Assembly (NCBI GenBank): GCA_004554205.1
Contig: SFNH01000117.1
Span: 1-5,470 of the forward strand
DNA length: 5,470 nucleotides
Source: Clostridium sp.
GTDB taxonomy: Bacteria; Bacillota; Clostridia; Lachnospirales; Lachnospiraceae
Direction of reading: 5' to 3'
Under the pieces are notes generated by a model. The model made no database searches. It had not been told where the DNA came from and was given only the letters and a program-made list of their open reading frames with translations. Below are positions 5,136 through 5,470 of the stretch, one piece after another (within the stretch, counting starts at the first letter, position 1; every line of letters starts with the position of its first letter). The position numbers and the translations under genes were made by a program.

Positions 5136-5470
5136 TGTAACAGTTCAGCTTTGCGGCTCACCTCGGTCGCGGGAGGCGTTTTCGTTTTTGTTCGGTCGCC
5201 GGATGTAAAACTTTTGCTCGCATGGCTCGCAAAAGTGTTCACCGCCTTCCCTCACGGTAAGGTTTACCCCGCTCCCTCGGGGCTGGGCAGTATCAGCCGC
5301 AAAGACCGGAAAGACAGCCCCAGTGACGATAGCGAGGCTTCCGTAGCGAGGTCTGCGCTAGCGCCGCCACCAAGCGCACTGTCCGAGCCGTAGGCGAGTT
5401 TGCGCGACTGGCGGCTAATAAGCGCGCGGACCGAGCCGGAAACGCAGCGTGTCACGGGCTGTCTTTCATG
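5136..5470 (+). repeat. Dispersed intergenic repeat, copy C (right end cut by window edge)
   Basis: The left end TGTAACAGTTCAGC (5136-5149) is the exact reverse complement of the right end of copy A. After about 57 nt not visible in truncated copy A, 5193-5467 runs parallel to copy A: CGGTCGMCGGATGTAAAA start, the hairpin at 5210-5236, a single CCCTCAC unit, the TAGCGAGG motifs (about 5328-5350), and the core (5394-5467). Relative to A it has about 24 extra bases at 5361-5386 and lacks the second 27-bp unit. AGCCGT (5386-5391) can pair with GCGGCT (5411-5416), as AGCCGC/GCGGCT does in copy B. No convincing gene lies in this stretch. It probably continues beyond the window towards the 3' end of another gene. 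Confidence 0.85.

Overview
The window looks like chromosome of a fairly GC-rich Firmicute. Lachnospiraceae (Clostridium cluster XIVa) is the best guess, from the style of the 137-aa protein next to radA and of the helicase; this is recognition from memory, not a search. Every convincing gene is on the minus strand, so transcription runs from high to low coordinates.

In the direction of transcription: (1) a dispersed repeat, copy C (5136 to the right edge); (2) a candidate promoter (about 5078-5106), a roughly 120-nt leader with a long imperfect hairpin (5010-5059), and a 137-aa conserved cytoplasmic protein of unknown function (4537-4950); (3) 40 bp later, radA (3132-4496), a complete 454-aa DNA-repair ATPase, probably in the same operon; (4) repeat copy B (2915-3131), which fills the gap between the radA stop codon and the next promoter; (5) a tRNA-Trp(CCA) gene (2778-2848) with a good sigma-A type promoter and an intrinsic terminator (2732-2770); (6) a 787-aa Rad3/XPD/DinG-type iron-sulfur helicase with an N-terminal PD-(D/E)XK nuclease-like domain (331-2694), starting only 37 nt after that terminator; (7) repeat copy A (left edge to 335), whose end overlaps the helicase stop codon.

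Two of the three proteins are DNA-repair or recombination proteins: RadA (branch migration) and the Rad3-like helicase. They are ordinary housekeeping genes. The unexplained part is the intergenic repeat. Three related copies sit in the same orientation; two follow gene 3' ends directly and two end just upstream of promoters. Comparing copies suggests a modular element of about 390 bp with a roughly 14-bp terminal inverted repeat (TGTAACAGTTCAGC), conserved small hairpins, an internally deleted version (B) and a 27-bp tandem duplication (A). No transposase is present. It may be a MITE-like non-autonomous element or a structured 3'-UTR RNA family. Short reading frames inside the copies are best treated as annotation artefacts.
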